Below, in pieces: positions 1 through 6,876 of a stretch of 14,717 nucleotides of DNA. The DNA is from an uncultured Porphyromonadaceae bacterium (lineage in GTDB: Bacteria; Bacteroidota; Bacteroidia; Bacteroidales; Muribaculaceae), in the NCBI GenBank assembly GCA_900554265.1, contig USGZ01000005.1, positions 1 through 14,717 on the forward strand, in the 5' to 3' direction. The notes beneath the pieces are model-generated. The model worked only from the letters and a program-made list of their open reading frames with translations. It was not told the origin of the DNA and ran no database searches. A program made the position numbers and the translations under genes. Positions within the stretch are counted from its first letter, which is position 1; each line of letters begins with the position of its first letter.

Positions 1-134
1 CCGGCGCACCCGCCAAGTTCGTCAAGATGGTGGACCCCGCCCAGGCCCGCGAAATCAACATCAAGATAGCCAAGAACTACCTGATGTACAGCAAGTGGTA
101 CTCCGAACCCGGCTCGGAGCCCTACGAAATCTGA
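1..134 (+). CDS. Hexapeptide-repeat / gamma carbonic anhydrase-like protein, C-terminal fragment
   Basis: Only the last 43 codons are inside the window, ending in TGA at 132-134. The reading frame beginning at base 3 gives GAPAKFVKMVDPA, then a lysine- and tyrosine-rich helix ending SEPYEI. A G-x-PAK-x-V turn followed by a C-terminal alpha-helix is how left-handed beta-helix gamma carbonic anhydrase-like and hexapeptide acyltransferase proteins (YrdA/PaaY type) usually end. In that family the helix packs on the outside of a trimeric metal-binding beta-helix. The metal-ligand histidines and hexapeptide coils would lie upstream and cannot be seen. The gene is followed directly by a hairpin terminator and faces the GNAT gene convergently. 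The identification rests on a short tail, so another hexapeptide transferase is possible. Confidence 0.6.
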   Translation, partial: GAPAKFVKMVDPAQAREINIKIAKNYLMYSKWYSEPGSEPYEI

Positions 135-163
135 CCATCTGCCCACGCGGCACCACACCTAAA

Positions 164-212
164 GCAACGCATCCCCGAGCCCGCCGGCCGCAGGGATGCG
201 TTTGCTTTTCGT
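164..212 (+). terminator. Intrinsic terminator, possibly bidirectional
   Basis: The nine-base arm ACGCATCCC (167-175) pairs perfectly with GGGATGCGT (193-201) around a GC-rich 17-base loop. A T-rich run, TTTGCTTTTCGTT, follows on the plus strand. It sits 30 bases after the stop of the hexapeptide gene. On the minus strand it lies downstream of the GNAT gene, and the same stem is followed by TGCTTTAGG, so it may serve both convergent genes. Confidence 0.8.
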
Positions 213-257
213 TAAATTCTCAGAAAAAAGATTTCAAATGCCTGAAGAAATGCAAGG

Positions 258-770
258 TTATTCCAGTTCCATCATGTCGAAAAACATAAGTCGTGTGTGG
301 TCATTTTGTATCTTTTCAGACAGAACTTTGAAATTGTTTTTCACATAGAAGTTTATGGCAGAGAGGTAGGCATCAACAGTCAGATAGCGGAATGCGGAAT
401 AATTTGGATTACCATTAAGCATGTCTTTCAGAAGATTCATCAGGTCTGTACCTATATTGCGACCTTTGTATTTAGATGAAACGGCAAATCTGCCAATCTT
501 GATTGCCGGGTAACTTCCGAACTGCTTGCGCTCAGGAAAGCCGCCCTTGATTTTCTTCCATTGACCATTGGTAACATCCTGACGACTGATTTTATCGTTC
601 AAAAGGCAGAAATACGCGACTATACTGCCGCAATCCTCAAGGATATATGAAGTGGCAATACGTTTGTCGAGGAAACCTTTGGCATCCTCGACAAGAAAAT
701 TATTCAAATCTTCGTCACCGCAATCAAATCCGTCAAGCGCGGTTCCAGGCGTAAGTCTTACAAGTTTCAT
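258..770 (-). CDS. GNAT-family N-acetyltransferase, candidate toxin of a TA pair
   Basis: This 170-residue protein has the single GNAT fold. The acetyl-CoA binding motif A spans about residues 93-115, with RFAVSSKYKGRNIGTDLM giving the beta4 strand and the pyrophosphate loop K-G-R-N-I-G. The later TVDA strand (131-134) and SAINFYVKNNF (138-148), with Tyr142, match the C-terminal part of TacT/AtaT-type toxins, in which a Tyr near this point acts as general acid. Those family members acetylate the amino acid on charged tRNA and stop translation; whether this protein does so is inference. It starts three bases after the stop of a 56-residue protein, so the two are surely co-transcribed. The stretch is more AT-rich than the flanking secreted-protein gene, which fits horizontal acquisition. 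An ordinary small-molecule acetyltransferase is the alternative. Confidence 0.85.
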   Translation of the reverse strand: MKLVRLTPGTALDGFDCGDEDLNNFLVEDAKGFLDKRIATSYILEDCGSIVAYFCLLNDKISRQDVTNGQWKKIKGGFPERKQFGSYPAIKIGRFAVSSKYKGRNIGTDLMNLLKDMLNGNPNYSAFRYLTVDAYLSAINFYVKNNFKVLSEKIQNDHTRLMFFDMMELE

Positions 771-773
771 CTT

Positions 774-944
774 TTACAAACAGATGGTAATGTATTCTTT
801 CGCTTTCTTGACCGCTTCTTTAAGTTTTCTTGAATTCTCGGCGCGCTGCTCCTCGGTCAGACTCTCAACTTCCATTCTGAGTTTCTCGAAACGGACTGCG
901 TCTTCGCCTGTCAAAACCGGGGTTTCTGCTATTGGTCGTGCCAT
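774..944 (-). CDS. Small MARPI-type protein, candidate antitoxin of the GNAT toxin
   Basis: A 56-residue protein beginning MARPIAETPVLTGEDAVRFE and ending in a lysine- and glutamate-rich helix (EEQRAENSRKLKEAVKKAKE). Small proteins with a MARPI-x-ETP-x-L-x-GEDA start are, as I recall, common in Bacteroidetes directly upstream of GNAT genes. It has no obvious ribbon-helix-helix (DUF1778) pattern like the antitoxin of classical TacAT pairs, although the helical tail could wrap around the acetyltransferase. I chose the ATG at 944 because a -7 box (TAACTTTG, minus strand 981-974) lies 30 bases upstream; a longer frame reaching 1094 would begin above that promoter and its extra residues look random. 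Only three bases separate its stop from the GNAT start. The antitoxin role is inferred from size and position. Confidence 0.75.
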   Translation of the reverse strand: MARPIAETPVLTGEDAVRFEKLRMEVESLTEEQRAENSRKLKEAVKKAKEYITICL

Positions 945-973
945 ATACTTGTCTCTTGTTATTAAGTTGATTA

Positions 974-981
974 CAAAGTTA
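974..981 (-). promoter_or_regulatory. -7 promoter box for the GNAT module
   Basis: The minus strand reads TAACTTTG, a perfect match to the Bacteroidetes -7 consensus TAnnTTTG, 30 bases before the ATG at 944. I see no TTG at the expected distance upstream, so the promoter may be weak or regulated. The surrounding AT-rich region 945-1089 holds no other gene that I can support. Confidence 0.55.
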
Positions 982-1089
982 CAACAAATTTCTGATACTT
1001 TTGGCTTATCTGGCGATAATTCCCATTTATATGATAAAACTGTGTTCTGGAGAAGGAATAAGATATGTGTTGCCATCCTCGATATTGGA

Positions 1090-1130
1090 TACAAAGATAG
1101 CCGCCCGGATAGTGAGCGGCTATCTTTGTA
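1090..1130 (-). terminator. Long perfect hairpin after the phosphodiester glycosidase gene
   Basis: TACAAAGATAGCCGC (1090-1104) and GCGGCTATCTTTGTA (1116-1130) are perfect 15-base inverted repeats around an 11-base loop. The hairpin lies 18 bases past the stop codon of the minus-strand gene ending at 1149, so it most likely terminates that transcript. The poly-U tract is partly built into the stem (TATCTTTGTA), and the bases beyond it are not strongly T-rich. Each arm contains TATCTTTG, which also reads as a -7 promoter box. Confidence 0.65.
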
Positions 1131-1148
1131 TTATCTAAAAACGTAGGG

Positions 1149-3494
1149 TTAGCGGATTGCCACTTTGGCGGTGTAGGTGGCGGTGCGGTGGATGTAGAGG
1201 CCGGGGGCGGTGGGGCGGCCGGGGAGGCTTACGCCCTGGATGGTGTACCAGCCTTCGGGTCCGCCGGCGGCGTTGACGGTAACGTTCTCTACGCCGCCAA
1301 GGTCACCGGTGTAGAGCACCTCGATGCCGGGCAGGTCGATGTGGCCCGTAGCCTTGGCTGCGTCGCCAGGCACGATGGCCATCGACACGAACTCGACGGG
1401 ATAGACTGCGGCATCATCGATATCCATATAGTCGGCGAAGGGAAGTACCCAGCTGGCGGTGCCGTCGCCGGGGAATTCGGTGAAGTTCACGTTGATGTTG
1501 ATGCGCTGGTTGGCCGGCCTGAAGGTCAGGGCGAACTGCTTGGGAGTGGCCGTGGCGGAGGTCATGCGAATCTGCAGGCCGGTGGGGCGGGCGGTGAGGT
1601 TCTTGCGGTCGGTCAGCGTAATCTTAGGGCTGCGGACGCTGGAACCCATGGTGTAGTCCAGGGCCAGACCGTTCTCGAGCAGGCTGGCGCTGACGGTGCT
1701 GACAAGGGTCTTGGCGACGGTCCAGCCTTCGAAGGCAGACTCGACGGGAACTACATCGCCGGGACGGGCCTCAACCTTGACTTCGATGTCGAAGCTCTGC
1801 TCGCCGTGCGAGCCGGTCACGGTGCAGGTGCCTGCGCCGACGGGCGTTACCACGCCGTCCTCGCTGACGGTAGCCACGGCGGCGTCGCTGCTGCTCCAGT
1901 CGTAGGCCGAGGGGCTGACGCTGATGGTATTGCCCTGAACGAGAGCCTGCAGCTCGACGGTATAGGTGGTCTCGAGGTCCAGGAGGACGCTGCTCAGGCG
2001 CGGCTGGATTTCTGCCGCGGAAATATAGACGGGAATACGCGCGGGAGCGGCATTGCCGAAGGTGGCAGTCAGGACGCCATGCTGCGTGCCGGTAGCGAAG
2101 AGGCTCTTGCCGTCGGCGCTGATTTCGCCGAGGGTTTCGGGGCAGCTGAGGGTGAAGTCCTTGAAGTCCTTGTCGATCATCACGCCGGCAGCGTTGTAGG
2201 CGAAGACCGTCGGGGTGTACATACCCATCTGCGGCAGGTCCATGCGCCAGTCCTTGAATTCGAGCGATGCCACTTCGGTATCGCGGACATTGCCGTCGAC
2301 TACGGCGAAGATGCCGTTGCCCACGGCGCGCTCATTGCCGTCGGAGCACTTGTTGCGCACGCCCAGGGCGGCGGTATAGAGGGTCGAGGAGCCGCCGCCG
2401 TCGAGGTTGACGCTCTCGTAGGCGCCGGCGCGGATGAGCAGGTCGCCGAGCATGCCGGTGGTAACGCCGTAGGAGGCGCCGCGGCCGTCGACTACCATCA
2501 TTATTATAGTATTACCGTCCTGGCTTACGCCTATGCCCGTGCGGGGATGGCGGTCCTTGGCGTCGCCGCGCTCGCCCTCGCTGTTGAGGTTCACGCCGCC
2601 GCCGACGTTCTTGGGATTGCCGCTGACAATCTGCATCGGGGTGATGCGCTGGCCTTCGGGAGTCTTGATAACCTGGCCGAGGGTAACGATGTCGCCGGGC
2701 TGGAGGGCGTTGACGAAGTCCACGGCATTGCCGCGGGCCATCAGCACGCAGCCGTCGGCGGGTATGGGGGTGTCGCCGGTCGACGTGGGAGTGCCGGTCA
2801 CCTGGACCTGGAAGGAACCGCCGGTCTCGTACTTCTGACCGTCAACGAGCCTGGCGGTCACTTCGGCGCATGAGCCGGCATACTGACCCATGCAGGGCGA
2901 TGTCCAGCCGCGGGTGGTGTAAAGAGTGATGCCGTTGTTGACGGCGTCGTTGTTCACGCCCTTGAAGGCCACAGTCCGGTCGCCCTTGGTGGCGGTGCCG
3001 TCGCCCCAGCTCAGGCGGCAGATGCGGGCGATGCCCTCGGCGTCGACTGAGAACTGATAGCCCGACGAACTGGAACGGTAGACTTCGCCGTCGACAGCTG
3101 CGGAATATGTCGGCGTGCCGACGAGGCTGCTGCCGTCGGTGGCTTTGCCGCTGGTCCAGTAGAAGTCGGCGTTGGTGCCGCAGAAGTAGAGGCGGCTGTC
3201 GTTGGAGTTGGTCTCGGCCATGCCGGAGGTGCGCATGTTGCCGGCCATCTTGCCTCCGGGGCAGACGGCATGGATGGATACGCCGGGAGCGGTCTTGTCG
3301 ACGGTAAGGTAGAACACGTCCAGAGGATGCTGACCGCTGAGATGCAGCTGGGTCTGTGTCGTGCCGGGGCCTACCTTGGCATGGAAGATGGTGTCGATCT
3401 CGAGGGTTTCGGTGCCAAGCACTATGGTAGGTTTCTCGGCCCAGGCTGTAAGGGCGAGAACTACCGCTGTGGCTGCAAATAGTTGTTTTCTCAT
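1149..3494 (-). CDS. Secreted phosphodiester glycosidase family protein (NAGPA/DUF2233) with Ig-like and sandwich domains
   Basis: A 781-residue exported protein. A signal peptide (about 1-19, MRKQLFAATAVVLALTAWA) is followed by an N-terminal beta-rich region. The NAGPA catalytic domain spans roughly 170-402. Its hallmarks are HPRTGIGVSQDG (316-327), VVDGR (334-338), NLDGGGSST (363-371) and NERAVGNGIF (387-396). In the family, the Asp/Gly-rich loop belongs to the site that cleaves GlcNAc-1-phosphodiester or related sugar phosphodiester bonds; the substrate here is unknown. After it come an Ig-like segment (about 405-492), a bacterial Ig-like Big_2 domain (about 500-575, with SSSDAAVATVSEDGVVTPVG) and a 150-residue beta-sandwich resembling a carbohydrate-binding module. 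The C-terminal piece GWYTIQGVSLPGR..GLYIHR resembles the short Por-type tail of Bacteroidales secreted proteins. Exopolysaccharide or teichoic-type polymer degradation, or host glycan work, are plausible roles. The gene stands alone. Confidence 0.85.
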   Translation of the reverse strand: MRKQLFAATAVVLALTAWAEKPTIVLGTETLEIDTIFHAKVGPGTTQTQLHLSGQHPLDVFYLTVDKTAPGVSIHAVCPGGKMAGNMRTSGMAETNSNDSRLYFCGTNADFYWTSGKATDGSSLVGTPTYSAAVDGEVYRSSSSGYQFSVDAEGIARICRLSWGDGTATKGDRTVAFKGVNNDAVNNGITLYTTRGWTSPCMGQYAGSCAEVTARLVDGQKYETGGSFQVQVTGTPTSTGDTPIPADGCVLMARGNAVDFVNALQPGDIVTLGQVIKTPEGQRITPMQIVSGNPKNVGGGVNLNSEGERGDAKDRHPRTGIGVSQDGNTIIMMVVDGRGASYGVTTGMLGDLLIRAGAYESVNLDGGGSSTLYTAALGVRNKCSDGNERAVGNGIFAVVDGNVRDTEVASLEFKDWRMDLPQMGMYTPTVFAYNAAGVMIDKDFKDFTLSCPETLGEISADGKSLFATGTQHGVLTATFGNAAPARIPVYISAAEIQPRLSSVLLDLETTYTVELQALVQGNTISVSPSAYDWSSSDAAVATVSEDGVVTPVGAGTCTVTGSHGEQSFDIEVKVEARPGDVVPVESAFEGWTVAKTLVSTVSASLLENGLALDYTMGSSVRSPKITLTDRKNLTARPTGLQIRMTSATATPKQFALTFRPANQRININVNFTEFPGDGTASWVLPFADYMDIDDAAVYPVEFVSMAIVPGDAAKATGHIDLPGIEVLYTGDLGGVENVTVNAAGGPEGWYTIQGVSLPGRPTAPGLYIHRTATYTAKVAIR

Positions 3495-3578
3495 TGTATT
3501 GTTTTGGATTTCAGGTCTAAGGTCGCCTCAGCATCCTCCTTTTGTCCGGCGGGGGCGCCAGGAGAAGCTTTGCAGGGA

Positions 3579-3608
3579 CAAAGTTAAGAATTATTTTTAC
3601 TTTGCCAA
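3579..3608 (-). promoter_or_regulatory. Bacteroidetes promoter for the phosphodiester glycosidase gene
   Basis: On the minus strand, TTG (3608-3606), a 19-base spacer and TAACTTTG (3586-3579) match the Bacteroidetes -33/-7 arrangement almost ideally. The ATG at 3494 lies 84 bases downstream of the -7 box, leaving an untranslated leader of roughly 75-80 bases. Confidence 0.75.
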
Positions 3609-3695
3609 AGTATTTTTCGCCGGGATGAGAAAAATGGCCGGGGTCTTCCGCGACCCGGCGCATGGGAAAACAGCTGTTGATAAGGAAATTTTTGC

Positions 3696-3703
3696 TAACT
3701 TTG
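3696..3703 (+). promoter_or_regulatory. -7 promoter box for ychF
   Basis: TAACTTTG matches TAnnTTTG, 74 bases before the ychF start. The nearest TTG (3677-3679) is only 16 bases upstream, so the -33 element is imperfect. The leader contains a 7-bp hairpin, GCACCGG (3715-3721) with CCGGTGC (3730-3736). It is divergent from the promoter at 3579-3608, and the 90 bases between the two boxes carry another GC-rich inverted repeat (about 3637-3659). Confidence 0.6.
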
Positions 3704-3777
3704 TGCTCGCAAAAGCACCGGAGCATGTGCCGGTGCATCGAATCATAGCGCTTCGGCGCCTAATCTACTGAATCACA

Positions 3778-4878
3778 ATGGCATTACAATGCGGTATAGT
3801 AGGACTGCCCAACGTAGGCAAGTCGACGTTGTTCAACTGTCTGTCCAACGCCAAGGCCCAGTCCGCCAACTTTCCCTTCTGCACCATCGAGCCCAATGTC
3901 GGCGTAATCACGGTGCCTGACGACCGGCTTACCAGACTCGTCGAAATGTGCAATCCCCGCTCCATCGTACCAGCTACGGTGGAAATCGTCGACATCGCCG
4001 GACTGGTCAAAGGCGCTTCCAAGGGCGAGGGCCTCGGCAACAAATTCCTGGCCAACATCCGCGAGACCGATGCCATAATCCACGTTCTCCGCTGCTTTGA
4101 CGACGACAACATCACCCACGTCGACGGCTCCGTCAACCCCGTGCGCGACAAGGAAATCATCGACTACGAGCTCCTCATAAAGGACCTGGAGACCATCGAA
4201 AGCCGCATCGCCAAGACCCTCAAGGCCGCTCAGGTAGGCGACAAGGTCGCCAAGCTCCAGTACGGCGTCCTGGCCCGCATCAAGGAAGCGCTGGACAAGG
4301 GCCTGCCCGCCCGCTCGGTGACCTTCGACAGCGTCGACGAGCAAAAATTCGCCCGCGAGCTCTTCCTGCTCACCTCCAAGCCCGTCCTCTACGTATGCAA
4401 CGTCGACGACGCATCCGCCGTCGGCGGCAACCACTACGTCGACGAAGTCCGCGAAGCCATCAAGGACGAAGGCGCCGAACTCCTCATCGTCGCCGCCGCC
4501 ACCGAGAGCGACATCGCCGAACTCGACACCTTCGAGGAACGCCAGGAATTCCTCGCCGAAATCGGCCTTCAGGAGAGCGGCGTAAGCCGTCTGATCCGTT
4601 CTGCCTACAAGCTGCTGGACCTCCAGACATTCTTCACCGCCGGCGAGGACGAAGTGCGCGCCTGGACATTCCGCCGCGGCAGCAAGGCACCCCGCTGCGC
4701 AGGCATCATCCACACCGACTTCGAGAAAGGCTTCATACGCGCCGAGGTAATCAAGTACGACGACTACGTAAGCCTCGGCGGCGAGAGCGCCGTCCGCGAC
4801 GCCGGCAAGATGGCCGTCGAAGGCAAGGAATACGTCGTCCAGGACGGCGACATCATGCACTTCCGCTTCAACGTCTGA
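3778..4878 (+). CDS. ychF: Ribosome-associated redox-regulated ATPase YchF (Obg-like)
   Basis: At 366 residues the protein has the full family length. It starts [19 protein letters not shown], with the P-loop GLPNVGKS at 9-16. The G3 segment [20 protein letters not shown] (72-91) is the hydrophobic-residue-for-Gln variant typical of YchF/OLA1. The G4 position is NVDD (208-211), not the GTPase motif NKxD, in agreement with the known ATP preference of the family. A helical coiled-coil insertion follows the G domain, and a TGS domain occupies about 281-366, ending [11 protein letters not shown]. YchF binds the 70S ribosome and 50S subunit and acts as a negative regulator of stress responses, including oxidative stress. 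The gene is monocistronic, between its own -7 box and a strong hairpin, and converges on the rpmB operon. The start is fixed by the universally conserved N-terminus. Confidence 0.97.
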   Translation: MALQCGIVGLPNVGKSTLFNCLSNAKAQSANFPFCTIEPNVGVITVPDDRLTRLVEMCNPRSIVPATVEIVDIAGLVKGASKGEGLGNKFLANIRETDAIIHVLRCFDDDNITHVDGSVNPVRDKEIIDYELLIKDLETIESRIAKTLKAAQVGDKVAKLQYGVLARIKEALDKGLPARSVTFDSVDEQKFARELFLLTSKPVLYVCNVDDASAVGGNHYVDEVREAIKDEGAELLIVAAATESDIAELDTFEERQEFLAEIGLQESGVSRLIRSAYKLLDLQTFFTAGEDEVRAWTFRRGSKAPRCAGIIHTDFEKGFIRAEVIKYDDYVSLGGESAVRDAGKMAVEGKEYVVQDGDIMHFRFNV

Positions 4879-4908
4879 CTCTCCGCCATTCCGGCGGACA
4901 ACAACGCA

Positions 4909-4953
4909 ACGGCGGCCATCCTGCAGGGGATGACCGCCGTAAATATTTTATAT
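4909..4953 (+). terminator. Terminator of ychF
   Basis: ACGGCGG followed by CATCC pairs with GGATG followed by CCGCCGT across 4909-4940, giving 12 base pairs with one internal mismatch and a small loop. AAATATTTTATAT follows. A second, smaller hairpin, TCCGCC/GGCGGA (4882-4898), precedes it. The structure is shared with the convergent minus-strand operon ending at 4964 and could stop transcription from both sides. Confidence 0.8.
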
Positions 4954-4963
4954 CAGGAAGGTC

Positions 4964-5113
4964 TTACTTGAGGACGTCCTTAACGGCGTCGTTGGGTACC
5001 ATCTGTTCCTGGAAGGTGTAGGCACCGGTTTTGGGGCTCTTCACCATCTTGATGACCTTGGAGTAGGTGCGGCCTTCGCCTTTCTGGAGCGATGCAACGG
5101 TTTTCTTTGCCAT
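4964..5113 (-). CDS. DUF4295 family small ribosome-linked protein
   Basis: A 49-residue basic protein, MAKKTVASLQKGEGRTYSKV through KDVLK. The lysine-rich start and the central VIKMVKSPKTGAY block are what I know of the Bacteroidetes-specific DUF4295 family, normally encoded right after rpmG. I recall the family being assigned as an extra protein of the Bacteroidetes large ribosomal subunit (named bL38), but I cannot verify that here. The gene starts 13 bases after the rpmG stop and is the last in the operon, running up to the shared terminator region. In many Bacteroidetes ftsY follows; here the operon stops and ychF converges. Its short length makes it easy for gene finders to miss. Confidence 0.92.
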   Translation of the reverse strand: MAKKTVASLQKGEGRTYSKVIKMVKSPKTGAYTFQEQMVPNDAVKDVLK

Positions 5114-5126
5114 ATCTTAGAAGGAT

Positions 5127-5315
5127 TTATTTGATTTCTTTGTGGATGGTCATTCGCTTAAGAATGGGGTTGTATTTCTTAAGCTCGAGTCTCTCGGGGG
5201 TGTTCTTGCGGTTCTTGGTGGTAATATAGCGGGAAGTGCCGGGCATACCGCTGGCCTTGTGTTCGGTGCATTCGAGGATGACCTGTACGCGGGCGTCTTT
5301 CGATTTCTTTGCCAT
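5127..5315 (-). CDS. rpmG: Large ribosomal subunit protein bL33
   Basis: At 62 residues this has the family length. [20 protein letters not shown] is followed by the conserved [19 protein letters not shown] core and a basic tail. Only one cysteine (Cys15) remains, and the paired Cys-x-x-Cys zinc ligands of C+ bL33 are missing, so this is the zinc-free (C-) form. bL33 sits near the exit tRNA site of the 50S subunit. The start lies 25 bases after the rpmB stop and the stop lies 13 bases before the DUF4295 gene, in the order rpmB-rpmG-DUF4295 that is usual for the phylum. Expression is likely driven from the promoter ahead of rpmB. Confidence 0.97.
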   Translation of the reverse strand: MAKKSKDARVQVILECTEHKASGMPGTSRYITTKNRKNTPERLELKKYNPILKRMTIHKEIK

Positions 5316-5340
5316 TATTTCTGTAGATTAGAGAGGTGAG

Positions 5341-5604
5341 TTAGATAGCGAGAAACTTGATGTCGTTGGGGTTGAGGAATCCTTTTTCGGTAGCCTGCTC
5401 CATGGCGGCGTTCAGGCCCATCTTGTTGATGGTGCGCAGACCTGCAGCGGAGATAGTGAGCATAATCCAGACTCCCTGCTCTACCCAGTAGAACTTCTTG
5501 TTGAAGAGGTTTACATTAAATTTACGCTTGGTGCGACGCTTCGAGTGAGAAACGTTGTTACCCACCAATGCTTTTTTGCCGGTAATCTGACAAATCTTTG
5601 ACAT
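5341..5604 (-). CDS. rpmB: Large ribosomal subunit protein bL28
   Basis: An 87-residue protein starting [20 protein letters not shown], the diagnostic bL28 N-terminus, followed by the basic [19 protein letters not shown] segment and a C-terminal [15 protein letters not shown] helix. It is a structural component of the 50S subunit needed for late assembly. It is the first gene of the three-gene operon and is preceded by about 130 bases of leader and a promoter at 5738-5768. The start is unambiguous because the family always begins MSK/MSR-x-C-x-x-TGK. Confidence 0.98.
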   Translation of the reverse strand: MSKICQITGKKALVGNNVSHSKRRTKRKFNVNLFNKKFYWVEQGVWIMLTISAAGLRTINKMGLNAAMEQATEKGFLNPNDIKFLAI

Positions 5605-5737
5605 GGCTGCTGTTGGTTTATCGTTCGTTTTATTTCTTTAAAGCTCAGGGACTTGCAAGCCGACATCGCAGTCTCATATCGCGGTCCGGTGCATCTTTTC
5701 CGAACCGCTTTAAAAGGATGTGCTGCAAATCAGAGTG

Positions 5738-5768
5738 CAAAGTAACAAAAAAATTTTCACCGCACCAA
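5738..5768 (-). promoter_or_regulatory. Candidate promoter and leader of the rpmB operon
   Basis: The minus strand carries TTG (5768-5766), a 21-base spacer and TACTTTG (5744-5738), one base short of the TAnnTTTG consensus. About 130 bases of untranslated leader separate it from the rpmB ATG. In the leader, GCGGT (5681-5685) can pair with ACCGC (5704-5708). The leader is long enough for autogenous control, but I see no known ribosomal-protein binding structure. Confidence 0.5.
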
Positions 5769-5793
5769 ATTTCCGCACTATTTTTTATTTAAG

Positions 5794-5817
5794 TCAAATT
5801 CTCAAATTCTCAAATTC
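5794..5817. repeat. Three tandem copies of an 8-base repeat at the acyltransferase stop codon
   Basis: TCAAATTC occurs three times head to tail without error. On the minus strand this reads GAATTTGA repeated, and the middle of the array supplies the TGA stop and last codons of the acyltransferase. Short perfect arrays of this kind can change copy number by replication slippage. Confidence 0.8.
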
Positions 5818-6859
5818 TCTGACCCAGCAAAAAAGCGCAGACTCGGGCCCAGCGGCTGTCGCGATGCTTCCTGAGCCAGCGGTAGCCGAGCCATGGCACG
5901 TAAATGCCGGCCGTCAGCGACAGGATGGTGTAGATCCACCAGGGAAAGTCGGTGAAATGGTGGAGTATCTGCTGCGTAAGCACGTTCATATACCATGAGG
6001 CCAGGAATATCAGATAGTTGGCGCCATGAAGATGGTCGAGAAAATGTATGTCTCGCGCTTCAAGTATGCGCGCCAGCGAAACGCACATGGAAATGCCCGC
6101 AAAAGAACAGAAAACATCGTAAGGCGTGTTTTCGGTTAAAAAGAAAAGGACAGCCCAGCCGGCGCCAAACCCGGCGAATACAGCCGGCGAAGTCCAACGT
6201 ATATACCTGTCGATCTGCGGCATGTAATGGCAGAACAAAATTCCGGCAGCAAAGAATACGCCTAAATAAAGTGTCTCCCCAAAAGAAAAGACATCGGTAA
6301 AGTCGAATACTCTGCTTCTCGCAATGATGAAAAACAGCAGCAGCGTCAGATAAACAGCCTTATGGCCTGCATGTGTCTTTTCAAGTAAGTTAATAAAAAT
6401 ATAACTCAAAACAAGCAGAGTAAAAATAACCTGCAGGAACCATAAATAAGGATGGACAAGATCGCGATGATATAGGAACGCCCGGGCAAAAGCTGTAAGT
6501 GTCAGTTCCTTCGCATCGTCGGCATAGTCCGATAGCAAAACTCTCGGAATGAAAGTTGCAAGAGTAAGAACCACAAAGGGCAGCAGCAGTCTCAACACTT
6601 TCTTTCTGGTGAAATCCCAGATTCCAGGGGCCCGGGCATTCCGTGTCCTTGTCGTAAAAATCATAAGGAAACCCGACAGAAACACAAATAAAGGCATATG
6701 GAAACTGTAAATCATTCGGTATAAGAGCAATGACGACCCGCCGTAACCGTCCGGATACTCATGGAAAGAATGCCCGAACACCACAAGTATGATACCGATG
6801 ATCTGCAAGTAAGCGATAAATTGCAGATATACGTTGCCTATGTTCTTTTCCTGTGTCAT
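5810..6859 (-). CDS. Acyltransferase 3 family membrane protein (fucose 4-O-acetylase-like)
   Basis: A 349-residue polytopic protein with about ten hydrophobic segments. The first helix ends in IIGIILVVFGHS, whose His30 corresponds to the catalytic histidine of the acyltransferase-3 family. The second contains FHMPLFVFLSGF (53-64), another family hallmark, followed by FTRKKVLRLLLPF. Such enzymes transfer acetyl or other acyl groups from the cytoplasm onto surface sugars (O-antigen, capsule, peptidoglycan or secreted glycans); the acceptor cannot be told. I start it at the ATG at 6859 because a TTG-N20-TATCTTTG promoter lies 18 bases upstream. A longer frame reaching 7132 would begin inside the divergent beta-galactosidase gene. 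The gene is more AT-rich than its neighbours and has no glycan-synthesis genes around it, which suggests an acquired orphan. Confidence 0.88.
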   Translation of the reverse strand: MTQEKNIGNVYLQFIAYLQIIGIILVVFGHSFHEYPDGYGGSSLLLYRMIYSFHMPLFVFLSGFLMIFTTRTRNARAPGIWDFTRKKVLRLLLPFVVLTLATFIPRVLLSDYADDAKELTLTAFARAFLYHRDLVHPYLWFLQVIFTLLVLSYIFINLLEKTHAGHKAVYLTLLLFFIIARSRVFDFTDVFSFGETLYLGVFFAAGILFCHYMPQIDRYIRWTSPAVFAGFGAGWAVLFFLTENTPYDVFCSFAGISMCVSLARILEARDIHFLDHLHGANYLIFLASWYMNVLTQQILHHFTDFPWWIYTILSLTAGIYVPWLGYRWLRKHRDSRWARVCAFLLGQRI

Positions 6860-6876
6860 AGATTGGATTTCATTGA

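Noticed and set aside
297..479. 60-codon plus-strand frame within the GNAT gene
   Set aside because: Antisense to a clear GNAT domain, without its own promoter or motif.
1188..2873. 561-codon plus-strand open frame opposite the phosphodiester glycosidase gene
   Set aside because: Low-complexity Gly/Ala/Val/Asp-rich translation without motifs; it is the antisense shadow of a GC-rich gene with clear catalytic motifs.
3784..4860. 358-codon minus-strand open frame opposite ychF
   Set aside because: Antisense shadow of a universally conserved gene; Val/Asp/Gly-rich without motifs.
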